DNA from: a virus
Length of the DNA stretch: 46,467 bases
IMG/VR virus record: IMGVR_UViG_3300042691_030122
Span: 1-46,467 of that record
Strand: one strand, 5' to 3'
Shown: positions 8,542 to 17,737 of the stretch, one piece after another
How the letters are laid out: every line of letters begins with the position of its first letter
How positions within the stretch are numbered: the stretch's first letter is position 1
Notes under the pieces: generated by a model
Seen by the model: only the letters and a program-made list of their open reading frames with translations
Databases searched by the model: none
What the model was told of the DNA's origin: nothing
Program-made: the position numbers and the translations under genes

Positions 8542-10173
8542 TTATGTAGAAGTTTTCTTTATTTTACCAAGAATATTTATTTTATCTGTTTCAGAATAAT
8601 ACATATCTGTAGATTGAAATTCAACAGGTGACGAAAAAGATGTTTTTTGAGAATATTTTTTTGATAAACCTAGCAAAACTTTTTCAATATCTGATGATTT
8701 TAAATCTATATATATTAATACCTCATATATTTTATTCGAATAATAACATCTAGCAGCAAGACCCGTCATTTTTTTAATTGGACTTCCAACAATAAGTTTT
8801 ACTGTTTTTCCATCTTTTTGCAAAGAACCTATTATATCTTGATTTACTTGAGACTGAAAAACGAATGGTGAGGTATCAGATCCACAGCTATAAGTAGTTA
8901 TTGCTTGTGTTGTATCGATATTATTTTTAGAAATTAGCCTTTCAAAGCCATGATAAAAAATATTAAATTTTGACTTATTTTTAATTTGATTTTTTACTAC
9001 ATCTGTCCCATACTGATCTTGCATATACGTTCTATTCCCAATTCTTTCGAAAGACGCACTTATTTCTTGAGGCGTAGTTTGGTCAGAAAATAATTTTTTA
9101 TCTACAGTAAAAAATACAGAATTAAAAATTTCTTTATGATTAGTAGTAACTTTTTTAGCTATATTGTATTGAAGCCCATACGCTGCATTAGAATATAAAT
9201 CATTATAAAGATCTATATTAGATGGAGGATTTTCATTCCAAATAGATAATTTATTTGATGATGTCGCATCAATTATTGAAACGCTAGAACCTACAGGAAA
9301 AATAACCTGATTCGGAGGTACGTTATTTGATTTTTCAACGTTAAATGTATATATATTTGTTGTTCCATTTTTTGCAGTTATTTTTGCTTCAACACCATAA
9401 TATCCACTAGGATGAGATATGTAAACCATATCTCCGACATCAATTAAAGTATCAAAAAATCCACCAGTTGGATTAGCGGTTGTGGCATTAATTACTCCAG
9501 TATTATATGTTGCATATCCGCTAACTAAATCAGTTTGGGCGACATAAAAAACAAAAACACTCGTATTAACATCAGAAAAATTAATAGCTTTTTGTAGATA
9601 AAAAGGATCATTTATAGCCGAACTATTTCTTAGTTCTAAATAATATTTATTTAGATTTAATTCAGTATCTAACGTTGGAGTTAAAGCTCCTATCGGCGCG
9701 CCTGGATCTGTGATTAAAGTAAAAGAACCAACAGAATCTCCATAAGATAAAGGGGTAGAAGAACTTACTCCCCCAGTATATAAATCAGAAAAAGGCAAAA
9801 TCTGAGAAGCGCTATAAATATTTAAATTATCATATGGACTATATTCTCCTATATTAAAATCACATTGGTTAGAAGCATCTGTTTTAAAATCTATAGCATA
9901 TCCACAATCATTTTCTGTTTTAATTTCGGTTGTACTGTAGTAGTTAGATATTTGGCTAGAATCTAGAGTTAATTCTGAAGAAACTATATTAGCCTCCGCT
10001 AAAATAACTTTTGGTTTAAAACTTTTTTCTCCAAAAGATCCTCCTTGTCCTCCTTGCAATATAACCAAAGAAGAAAATGGGTTTTTCTGAGATTTATCAT
10101 CTTTTTCCTGTTGAGTTAATTCAGCAAGAATTTCTTTTTCTACTACTAAATTTTGAGATTCTATAAATGGCAT
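8542..10173 (-). CDS. Unrecognised minor tail protein
   Basis: I do not recognise this 543-residue protein. It is encoded in the minor-tail operon between the M-like and L-like genes, one base from each neighbour, so it is almost certainly a virion or tail-tip component. The first 35 residues are polar and probably helical (VVEKEILAELTQQEKDDKSQ), followed by a Gly-rich turn GGQGGSFG. The rest is beta-rich, with a central segment that could be a jelly-roll or lectin-like fold (ISHPSGYYGVEA). Four to five cysteines are scattered and do not form a clear motif. No enzyme signature is visible. Confidence 0.7.
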   Translation of the reverse strand: MPFIESQNLVVEKEILAELTQQEKDDKSQKNPFSSLVILQGGQGGSFGEKSFKPKVILAEANIVSSELTLDSSQISNYYSTTEIKTENDCGYAIDFKTDASNQCDFNIGEYSPYDNLNIYSASQILPFSDLYTGGVSSSTPLSYGDSVGSFTLITDPGAPIGALTPTLDTELNLNKYYLELRNSSAINDPFYLQKAINFSDVNTSVFVFYVAQTDLVSGYATYNTGVINATTANPTGGFFDTLIDVGDMVYISHPSGYYGVEAKITAKNGTTNIYTFNVEKSNNVPPNQVIFPVGSSVSIIDATSSNKLSIWNENPPSNIDLYNDLYSNAAYGLQYNIAKKVTTNHKEIFNSVFFTVDKKLFSDQTTPQEISASFERIGNRTYMQDQYGTDVVKNQIKNKSKFNIFYHGFERLISKNNIDTTQAITTYSCGSDTSPFVFQSQVNQDIIGSLQKDGKTVKLIVGSPIKKMTGLAARCYYSNKIYEVLIYIDLKSSDIEKVLLGLSKKYSQKTSFSSPVEFQSTDMYYSETDKINILGKIKKTST

Positions 10174-10174
10174 A

Positions 10175-13006
10175 TTAAGAAGATTTTAATGGATATAAAG
10201 ATCCTTGAACCGCAAAAATATTAGACAATACATATGGGTTAGAAGATTTATTTAATTCTGAATTTTTAACGTATTCTAAATTAGCTGTAAAATATCCAGT
10301 TCCAAAAGAACCGCCTGGACTTCCATAAACAAGACCAGACGGAATTATGGTTGGATCAAAAAAGTCATAAAAAATCGAAGAACCAAGAGTGGAAGCTTTA
10401 TCTGCATTTATAGTTATATTATTACTTGCGTTAAAAGAAGTGTACATCTTATCTATTTTTGATTTTGTATAAGATGTTTTTGTAAATGGATCAAAAATTT
10501 GCAATGACGACAATTCTTCTCGTTTAAAAGTATCTTTTAAAGTTGCAAATTTATTATTAGAAAAATTAACAACGTCTCTTAAAGTTATATTGTCGCCAGC
10601 ACCAGCACCAGCAACAATAAAAGACGAATTATCTAAATTTAAATTTAATTTTCCGCTACAATTAACATATAACGCATTTTTTCCGGTTTTAACAGCATCT
10701 GATTCTGTAGATAATTTACTTGTGCTTCCTCCTTTTCCATAAATAGCGGAATTATTATAAAGATTTATTGTTAATCCGCTTGGCATGAAAGAATAATTAC
10801 CAGTTATTATGCAGGTTCCTGTTGAATATATATCGTAATTATCAAAAACATCATTTGGACCTATAAAAACATTATTTAAATTCAAAACAATTCCAGAGTA
10901 TAAATTAAATTTATCTGCAAAAGTGCAATTATTTTTTATATAATCATAAACATCAAAGTAATCAAAATTTTGACTTGTTATCGTTCTGCTTTCTATTTTC
11001 TTAGTTAATTTTAAATTTGGAGGCAATGATCCTATTTGATTTAGTATTCCAGTCGTCAATCCTGTAAATACAGCTTCGTATCCAGAAACCGGATCGGATG
11101 AAGGCCAAGAATTTATTTCTGCAACTCCGCTTGCAAAAACAGCTTGCCCTGTAACATCGGTATATGTATTATTTACTCCGCTTATTGTAACATAATAATC
11201 TGTATTAAAATCTAAATCAGTAAATAACATTTCATAAGTTGTTATTCCTGGAGTTCCTATATCATATAGATAATTAGAAGTATTTAAAGGTATTGATATA
11301 CTTTTTCCAGTTACTACTGAACTTGGAGAAAAACCACTATTTGTAGATATTCTTCCAGAAAAACCAGTAAAAAAATAACCCGATTGCGGCAATGTCCATC
11401 TCACTAACATTGCCACTTCATCCTCATATAAAACTGGAGAAGCTACGCAGTTTTGAACTCCAGATAGAAAATCATAAGGAGCAGAAGATCCATCAGCCGC
11501 GCTAGATCCTGTATAATATATCTTAAATAAACTTCCCACTATTCCAAAATTGTCTTGCGACTGATCAACATTAAAATATCCTTCTATTTGAGACGATGCG
11601 GTTTTATTTGTTGGGAGTTGATATATAATATTGAAATAACCAGTGCTGCCAGCCATCACATTTATAGTCGCATCTTCTTTTGGATCATGAAGAAATCTAT
11701 CAATATCTGAACTATTAGATGGAACATTATCAAGTATTGTATAAGATACTGGATATCTTTTTCCGCTGTTTACTATACCATATTCTTTATTTATTTGAAA
11801 ACCTTTTGGCAAAAAGCCAAAATTAAAACCAGTAGGAATTAAAACAGTAATAAAATCAAAATTTCGATCAAAATTAAATTTAGATTCAATGAATCTTGCG
11901 CTAATAGAATTATTATCTAAAAAGTTATATGTATGACTCCATTCTGGACAATAAAAAGATCTTGTTCCAGTAAAAAAAGTATGCATATCATAATCAAAAA
12001 GATCTATTCCATTATGATTTTCTAAGAAATGTAAAATGGCTTTGGCTTCTTTGTCGGAACGGTTATTGAAGGTTAATGAAAAATCAAAAAAGTTAGGATT
12101 TATACCATCATTTTGATACAAATAAAAATTACCTAAATCATTTTTATAACTATTAGAATTAAATGATAATTGTTGAGCGTTATCTGGTTGAAAATAAAAT
12201 TTCTGTGTCCAGACTGCATTTGATTCTATTGGATTCGCTCCTTTTGTAGACTCATCTCCAGTATAATAATAAAAACCGGCACTAGAAGATTGATTGTTTA
12301 AAAACACATAATCATTCTTAGAGTATTCTACATTTTTATCATAATCACTATTTCCATATGGGATTAATTTTTCTTTCCATTGCGTAATAGAAACAAATGG
12401 AGATTCAAGCGTCAAAGAAACTGAATTCAGATCCGCCATTTCAAAATTATTATCTATTGTTTTTAAATAGAATGGCCTGACTTTTGAATGCGGAGGAAAC
12501 AATGCCATTTGCACTGGTAATAAACCCTGACCATCAGACTGAGAAGGTTTAACGAAAGAGGCTTGATAAAAATGATTTAATGCTTTGGCTTCGTTATCTG
12601 TAATATTATTAAACTGTAACTTAGCATCAACTTGAACAACATTTTCGCTTTTTCCAATGATTACCGTATAATCATCTTGGAATTTATTTTCATAATAGTT
12701 TGCTTTAAAACTAACCGTTGATCCATAAGTTGGAACAAAGAAAAATTGATTAGTCCAATAATAACCACTATTGTTGCCATCTGGACGATTGTAGAAAAAA
12801 TTTTCTCCAGATGGTAAATCTGTTTTGCAATAAAAATATCCTGTAGTAAATGGAGCCGCGACAACTCTAGTATTGCCTTTATCATCAACATATGTACCGG
12901 GATTTATTCCTGTATAATATACAACATCAAATTCATTAAAAGTCACTCCCGTTTGATAAAACGGAATATTTGGCATTAATATTCTATAGTCGTTTATAGC
13001 TTTCAT
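10175..13006 (-). CDS. Minor tail protein with two lambda M-like repeats
   Basis: In this 943-residue protein the N-terminal 400 residues hold a duplication. Each half has a sugar-binding-like strand pattern (FDVVYYTG... or YSKNDYVFL..., then W-T-x-K/Q-F-x-F) followed by the minor-tail M pattern: FNNITDNEAKALNHF in the first copy and FNNRSDKEAKAILHF in the second. The second copy ends with SFYCPEWSHTYN, a typical M-family closing motif. The rest is beta-rich, with fibronectin-like strands and a Gly/Asn-rich helix-like region near the end. It starts with a four-base ATGA overlap. It sits where lambda has M, between the tape measure and L. It is a likely tail-tip ring protein, and the two M units may lie in adjacent rings. 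Confidence 0.75.
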   Translation of the reverse strand: MKAINDYRILMPNIPFYQTGVTFNEFDVVYYTGINPGTYVDDKGNTRVVAAPFTTGYFYCKTDLPSGENFFYNRPDGNNSGYYWTNQFFFVPTYGSTVSFKANYYENKFQDDYTVIIGKSENVVQVDAKLQFNNITDNEAKALNHFYQASFVKPSQSDGQGLLPVQMALFPPHSKVRPFYLKTIDNNFEMADLNSVSLTLESPFVSITQWKEKLIPYGNSDYDKNVEYSKNDYVFLNNQSSSAGFYYYTGDESTKGANPIESNAVWTQKFYFQPDNAQQLSFNSNSYKNDLGNFYLYQNDGINPNFFDFSLTFNNRSDKEAKAILHFLENHNGIDLFDYDMHTFFTGTRSFYCPEWSHTYNFLDNNSISARFIESKFNFDRNFDFITVLIPTGFNFGFLPKGFQINKEYGIVNSGKRYPVSYTILDNVPSNSSDIDRFLHDPKEDATINVMAGSTGYFNIIYQLPTNKTASSQIEGYFNVDQSQDNFGIVGSLFKIYYTGSSAADGSSAPYDFLSGVQNCVASPVLYEDEVAMLVRWTLPQSGYFFTGFSGRISTNSGFSPSSVVTGKSISIPLNTSNYLYDIGTPGITTYEMLFTDLDFNTDYYVTISGVNNTYTDVTGQAVFASGVAEINSWPSSDPVSGYEAVFTGLTTGILNQIGSLPPNLKLTKKIESRTITSQNFDYFDVYDYIKNNCTFADKFNLYSGIVLNLNNVFIGPNDVFDNYDIYSTGTCIITGNYSFMPSGLTINLYNNSAIYGKGGSTSKLSTESDAVKTGKNALYVNCSGKLNLNLDNSSFIVAGAGAGDNITLRDVVNFSNNKFATLKDTFKREELSSLQIFDPFTKTSYTKSKIDKMYTSFNASNNITINADKASTLGSSIFYDFFDPTIIPSGLVYGSPGGSFGTGYFTANLEYVKNSELNKSSNPYVLSNIFAVQGSLYPLKSS

Positions 13007-14625
13007 GAAATCATTAAATAAATTATTTCGTATGTAGTTTTATCAGGATCTTCATTATATTTATTTTGCATTGAATATATTAATTCATTCCAAGTTTTAT
13101 AAATTTTCCAAGAAGCGCATAAGGTTGATCCTCCCGGCGGAAATTCTATTTGACAACCATCTTGTTCTCCGTTTTCATTATATTTAGGAACATAAGTTGT
13201 AGCTCTTGCTTTAAGGCCCAAATATCTAGCAGGATCATTTTCTGATAAATTCTCTGTATAACACGGATCATCTAAATCTGTAAGTTTATATGAATTAAAT
13301 TTAGTTGCGATATCAAATCCTGGGCTGCTTAGATTTAAAGCTAAAACATTTTTATTTATTCCAATCGTACAAACAAAATAATTATAAGGAATATTATTTC
13401 CATCTGAATCAATATTTTTATTCATTGATATCTCGCTTTGAACATTAGCAAAATTTATTTTATAATGAATTTTTTGTTTAATTCCATCAACTACGATATT
13501 ATCGTTTTCAATAAAGGAATCAATTGCATTTGCTGTTTTAATATTATTTAGAGAGCTAGGCTTATTTCTGCAATTTTCATTTAATTTTGTAACTCCAGCA
13601 TATATATTAAACCATATTAAATCGGGATCTAATTCTGGTGGAGGATTGATTGGAGGAGTAACTGGTCGTTGTGGACGACGAATTGGTGGAATAGGTATTA
13701 CTGGTTCTGGAGGAGGATCTGGAATAAATATTTTCGTAACTGGAGGCAATAGCTCAAAAATTTCAGGAGCATCATTTCCAAATGGAATAGTAACGATATT
13801 TCTTTTCTTTGTTATATTCTGAATCATTTTTATATTTGCAACTCCGTAACTAGAATCAGAGACAACATAATTTTGATCAATAATTATACCAGTCAATCCA
13901 ATAGCTGTATAAACATTTGGATTTTGTGAATCTTTTAGTATAGATGTAAAAATAGCCTCGTTACCATGTATATCTAACAATCCATCTATATTATTTGCTG
14001 TTATACCAAATTCACCATTTACTTGTCTTACAGCAACTCTTGATGGAATACTTTGTTTGACTCTTAACAATGGTTGCCTATCTACTGTAAAAGAATAATT
14101 AAAATTACTAACAATAAAATCATAAGGATTTTGTGCGTATGTTGATCTATTAGAAGTTACTATATAACTAGTTAAACCATTAAGAGTTGCTAATTCATTT
14201 TTTATCTGCGTAGTTCCATTCGCTGGTCTAAACAGATTGTGGGTATCATTTAAATCTGTATTCAAAGATAATAAACCATGATAAAAATCAAAGCTTGTGC
14301 TAACTAAAATTGGTTGATAAGGCTGCACACTAAAACTTAAATTAGTTAAGAATGCACTTGGAATATTAAAATTATTAAAAGAAATTGAAATAGGAACATC
14401 AGTTTGATTATCAAATTTTAAATAATCCGGTAACGCTCCAGTTAAATAAAATTCTGTACTAAATTTTCCTTGAATAGGACCATTTGGTGCATAATCAATA
14501 AGATTACCATTTATATCAAAAACAGGAACAGTACTTGCTTGTAAACTAAACGAAGCTGTATTAGAAGGAAAAATAGAATCGTTTAATTTAACCGCTGTTG
14601 TTTCAAATGTTAAAAATTTAGGCAT
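13003..14625 (-). CDS. Minor tail protein, possibly tail-tube-like, with proline-rich linker
   Basis: I place the start at 14625, where TAATG joins the previous stop to the ATG of MPKFLTFETTAV. The frame can be extended nine codons upstream, but that would lie inside the upstream gene. The product is 540 residues. The N-terminal half contains AFLTNLSFSVQPYQP near residues 92-107, which follows the same strand pattern as the major tail protein and the 368-residue gene at 16628-17734. A proline-rich linker (PDPPPEPVIPIPPIRRPQ) near residue 315 separates it from a C-terminal domain of about 190 residues. That domain has five or so cysteines and the motif EFPPGGSTLCASWKIY. The function is unknown; its place indicates a tail-tip structural role. 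Confidence 0.68.
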   Translation of the reverse strand: MPKFLTFETTAVKLNDSIFPSNTASFSLQASTVPVFDINGNLIDYAPNGPIQGKFSTEFYLTGALPDYLKFDNQTDVPISISFNNFNIPSAFLTNLSFSVQPYQPILVSTSFDFYHGLLSLNTDLNDTHNLFRPANGTTQIKNELATLNGLTSYIVTSNRSTYAQNPYDFIVSNFNYSFTVDRQPLLRVKQSIPSRVAVRQVNGEFGITANNIDGLLDIHGNEAIFTSILKDSQNPNVYTAIGLTGIIIDQNYVVSDSSYGVANIKMIQNITKKRNIVTIPFGNDAPEIFELLPPVTKIFIPDPPPEPVIPIPPIRRPQRPVTPPINPPPELDPDLIWFNIYAGVTKLNENCRNKPSSLNNIKTANAIDSFIENDNIVVDGIKQKIHYKINFANVQSEISMNKNIDSDGNNIPYNYFVCTIGINKNVLALNLSSPGFDIATKFNSYKLTDLDDPCYTENLSENDPARYLGLKARATTYVPKYNENGEQDGCQIEFPPGGSTLCASWKIYKTWNELIYSMQNKYNEDPDKTTYEIIYLMIS

Positions 14626-16595
14626 TATTGATAAATATAGTTTCCAGAACAAGAATCTGTATCTGAAACATAAAAATATTCAGCAATTGTAGTAAGATTC
14701 ATTGCTCCAGTTAACGGACTTAAAACTGTCCCCCCTGAACCATCGTTTCTTAAACAATAAGTCACCCAGCTTCCATAATCATAACGATCAAAAGATAATT
14801 TAGTAGTTGAATTTGTAAACTTGTTTCCAACAGTTAAATTATTTATTCTTGCTTTGAGATTTAAAAATCCTTGTCCTGTAATCACTCCAGAAACATAACA
14901 ATGATTTGATAAGCTTGGAGAATCATAATAATCATTTGAGTAAGCGTCCCACACCTGAAAGAATTTTTTATTAACACTTGTCGATACACCGCTAACAAAT
15001 GTATTTCCGCCAACATTAGTTAAAGTCAATCCAGTAAAATTATTAAACACTAAATAACCAGTTCCATCTGATAATCCACTATTTAATTGACAAGTAAAAT
15101 CAACTCCTATAATTCTTCCAGAAGCTGGGAATAAAGTATGATAAGTTGATATTCCAGAATGATTAAAACCGTAATCTATGTTATCAAGATTTAAGTATAC
15201 TGCGCCACCAGTTAAATTAGATGCGCGATGAATATCTATAAATTTTCCATAACAGAAATTATTATCACTTGTATACAATCCTTTGTTATTTATATCTCCT
15301 TGATCCGAAATTGTTACTACGTTTCTTGAAGCGTCGTAAACATTTGATACATTTCCTGTTTGAAAGAAAAATTGACCTACTCTTGTTGTTGGCCCTGAAG
15401 CTGGCCCAGATGGACCAGCTACAGCTTTATCAAAATCATATCCGATTAAGAAAGAATTAAAATCTCCAGAACCATATGCAGTCGCTACATAATCAACAGG
15501 ACCAGATGCAGTTGGATTACTTTGTATTCTTGAAAAAGCATAGTTAGAAGAACTTTGATATCTAGAAATAAATGCTGATGTTCCAGTAACATCTAATGGA
15601 TAAGTTGGATCAATACCGCCTAAACCTACTCTACCATTGCTTAAATCAAAAATAACTGGATCAGTAGACAAAACAGTTGCAGAAGTTTTATTTCTTGCGA
15701 AATGCAGTTGAGAAACTGGCTGATTATACATTATTGATGCAGTAAGAGTAGAGGCTGTTCCAGTATTTCTAAAAAATAAATTTGGAACACCAGCGTCTTC
15801 TATCAATAAAGTTTTATAAGGAGATCCAGCAACTACAACATTTGATACCATTAATCTAGCATCAGTGTTTCGATTTGTATTTCCAACTCTTACAGTTGCA
15901 TCATCTTTATCTACGAAAACTGCACCACTTGGACCAAAAAACGCTCCACTTACAACATTTGCTCCGGTATTGTATCCGATATAAACATCTTTATCAAAAT
16001 TAATACCACTATAACTTAAAGTAATATCATTGGCATTTGTATTATCATCAAAACTAAATCTAATTCCTGTAGCGACAGAAATTTGTACATTTACATCTGG
16101 ATCGACCCCTGTATAAGAATATAAAGATCCATCTGTAATTAAAACCGAACCATCTGAAGACAACAATAAACTATTATTATAAATATCATTAGGTTTTACT
16201 CCACTAATAGTAAAATTATTATAGTTGTCTTTTAATAAATACCAAGATCCAGTTTGATCATAAAATCTAATAGCTCCACTTGTTCCACTATGATTTTGTA
16301 GTGTAAAAATATTATTTGATCCAGAAGCGCCACTTATATGAAATTGAGATAACGGAGAAAAAGATCCTGTTGGAGATATAGCAATATATCTATTACTATT
16401 TACAATTCTTACTACTGGAGTGTCCTGTATTCCTAGCAACATATCGTTGCCAGAATATGGCTGAATAAATGTCAAATTCTTTTTAAAATCTTCAAAAGAA
16501 ACTATTTGTGAAGCAGCGCCAGAATAGCTTAATAATAATAACGCATTATCAGGAACTGAATCAACTGGATCTAAATCTGGTATTATAGTCGCCAT
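14625..16595 (-). CDS. Fibre-like minor tail protein
   Basis: This 656-residue protein resembles phage fibres. An N-terminal attachment-like segment (MATIIPDLDPVDSVPDNALL) is followed by beta-helix-type repeats with PTGSFSPLSQFHISG, and by VGLGGIDPTYPLDVTG near residue 330, the G-I-G-x-x-x-P-x-x-x-L-x-V repeat found in many fibres. The C-terminal third has beta-rich domains with YNIP-like and VSGV repeats and no visible S74 autoprotease. It starts 32 bases after the previous stop, behind a GTGTAA motif and the A/T context ATATATATGG. Finding a fibre gene between the tape measure and the M-like gene is unusual; it may be a side fibre attached near the tail tip. Confidence 0.7.
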   Translation of the reverse strand: MATIIPDLDPVDSVPDNALLLLSYSGAASQIVSFEDFKKNLTFIQPYSGNDMLLGIQDTPVVRIVNSNRYIAISPTGSFSPLSQFHISGASGSNNIFTLQNHSGTSGAIRFYDQTGSWYLLKDNYNNFTISGVKPNDIYNNSLLLSSDGSVLITDGSLYSYTGVDPDVNVQISVATGIRFSFDDNTNANDITLSYSGINFDKDVYIGYNTGANVVSGAFFGPSGAVFVDKDDATVRVGNTNRNTDARLMVSNVVVAGSPYKTLLIEDAGVPNLFFRNTGTASTLTASIMYNQPVSQLHFARNKTSATVLSTDPVIFDLSNGRVGLGGIDPTYPLDVTGTSAFISRYQSSSNYAFSRIQSNPTASGPVDYVATAYGSGDFNSFLIGYDFDKAVAGPSGPASGPTTRVGQFFFQTGNVSNVYDASRNVVTISDQGDINNKGLYTSDNNFCYGKFIDIHRASNLTGGAVYLNLDNIDYGFNHSGISTYHTLFPASGRIIGVDFTCQLNSGLSDGTGYLVFNNFTGLTLTNVGGNTFVSGVSTSVNKKFFQVWDAYSNDYYDSPSLSNHCYVSGVITGQGFLNLKARINNLTVGNKFTNSTTKLSFDRYDYGSWVTYCLRNDGSGGTVLSPLTGAMNLTTIAEYFYVSDTDSCSGNYIYQ

Positions 16596-16607
16596 ATATA
16601 TAATAAA

Positions 16608-16613
16608 TTACAC
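16608..16613 (-). promoter_or_regulatory. GTGTAA motif upstream of fibre-like minor tail gene
   Basis: The motif lies in the 32-base gap before the ATG at 16595, with 12 bases between motif and start. Context: AGAGTGTAATTTATTATAT. Confidence 0.5.
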
Positions 16614-16627
16614 TCTATTTTTTTAAA

Positions 16628-17734
16628 TTATTTGTTTTGTTCTTGAAAAGCTTCTAAAGTAGAAGTATACTTAATTTTGTTATTCTTAAATTGATTCTCA
16701 AAGAAATCAGAATTAGTTGAAGTTTTATTTACATATGTTATATAACTCAATTTAACATTAGTGACATCATCCGCTGATGCGGATATTTGTTCTGAAATTA
16801 ATTTGCTAGTTTCTGGAGAATATGAAAAAGTAAATAATTTTATATAGTTATAATTGCTACTATCAAATGTTTGTGTTCCATCATAATTACTCGCAAAAGT
16901 TGGTTTTTTGTTAAATAATAATGGAGTTCCATTTCCATCAGATAATATATCAAGCGATGAACCAGTAATTGTAAAAATCTGAGTATATATATACTGATCT
17001 TCAAAAACAGATCCATATATATCTATATTAAATGGATCTGCGACACCAGTCACAAGCATATCTGTCATTCTTTTCGTTTCGTAATCATCTATTTCTAAAG
17101 TAAAATCTACTAAAACTTCTACTGGATATTTTACTGATACTTGCAATGGTAATACAGAATTAACACCATATATAACATCATAATCAATATTTGTTGAAAA
17201 TGAAAAAGAAGTTATTCTATTTGTGTTACTATTTTTGCAAGTTAATATTATATTTGCGGGATATATTGGAATATCATCGGCATCATTAAAATCTCCAGTT
17301 GCATTCAATGTTCCTTCTACTCCAACAAATTGAGGATTTGAAGAATTAGAAAGATACATTCCGCTTCCAATATCGCCGTAAACTTTTATTCCAATATTTG
17401 TTTGTGGAACTTCTCCATAAGACACACCATAAGAATAAGACGATAAATAACCATTCTCAAAGCCAAAAACTTTATCTCCATAATTTAATGATCCTCTTAT
17501 TTTTGAAGCTATTCCCGTAAAAGGATTAAATATGTCTGTAAAAGATAAATTTCTACTTATTGAAAAATCCGCTTGAGGAACATCAGCGATAACAGTTTTT
17601 ACCGCTCCTTGACCAAGCACATTTATAGGTTTTACAGAATGTGTGTAAGAACCATCAACAGAAGTCACACCTTTAAGTCTGACTCCTTCCAAAAAGACTT
17701 TTTGATTATATTGCGCTTGTGATATGTTTTTCAT
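16628..17734 (-). CDS. Tail-tube-like minor tail protein (possible distal tail protein)
   Basis: This 368-residue beta-rich protein is encoded directly after the tape measure, three bases from its stop. Two parts resemble the major tail protein at 29871-31259. NGYLSSYSYGVSYGEVPQ here matches NGFVTNYQFTASVGDVPT there. ITSFSFSTNI followed later by VSVKYPVEVLVDF matches IQSFGFSVPL followed by VPLNMDVTINA. In siphoviruses the distal tail protein is encoded right after the tape measure and shares the tube fold, so a Dit-like or terminal-tube role fits. The homology is my reading by eye and is distant. There is no Shine-Dalgarno; the upstream bases are nearly all A. Confidence 0.65.
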   Translation of the reverse strand: MKNISQAQYNQKVFLEGVRLKGVTSVDGSYTHSVKPINVLGQGAVKTVIADVPQADFSISRNLSFTDIFNPFTGIASKIRGSLNYGDKVFGFENGYLSSYSYGVSYGEVPQTNIGIKVYGDIGSGMYLSNSSNPQFVGVEGTLNATGDFNDADDIPIYPANIILTCKNSNTNRITSFSFSTNIDYDVIYGVNSVLPLQVSVKYPVEVLVDFTLEIDDYETKRMTDMLVTGVADPFNIDIYGSVFEDQYIYTQIFTITGSSLDILSDGNGTPLLFNKKPTFASNYDGTQTFDSSNYNYIKLFTFSYSPETSKLISEQISASADDVTNVKLSYITYVNKTSTNSDFFENQFKNNKIKYTSTLEAFQEQNK

Positions 17735-17737
17735 TTT

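Noticed and set aside
14626-14652. Upstream start for the 540-residue minor tail gene
   Set aside because: It would lie within the previous gene; the TAATG at 14627-14623 gives a coupled start at MPKFLTF.
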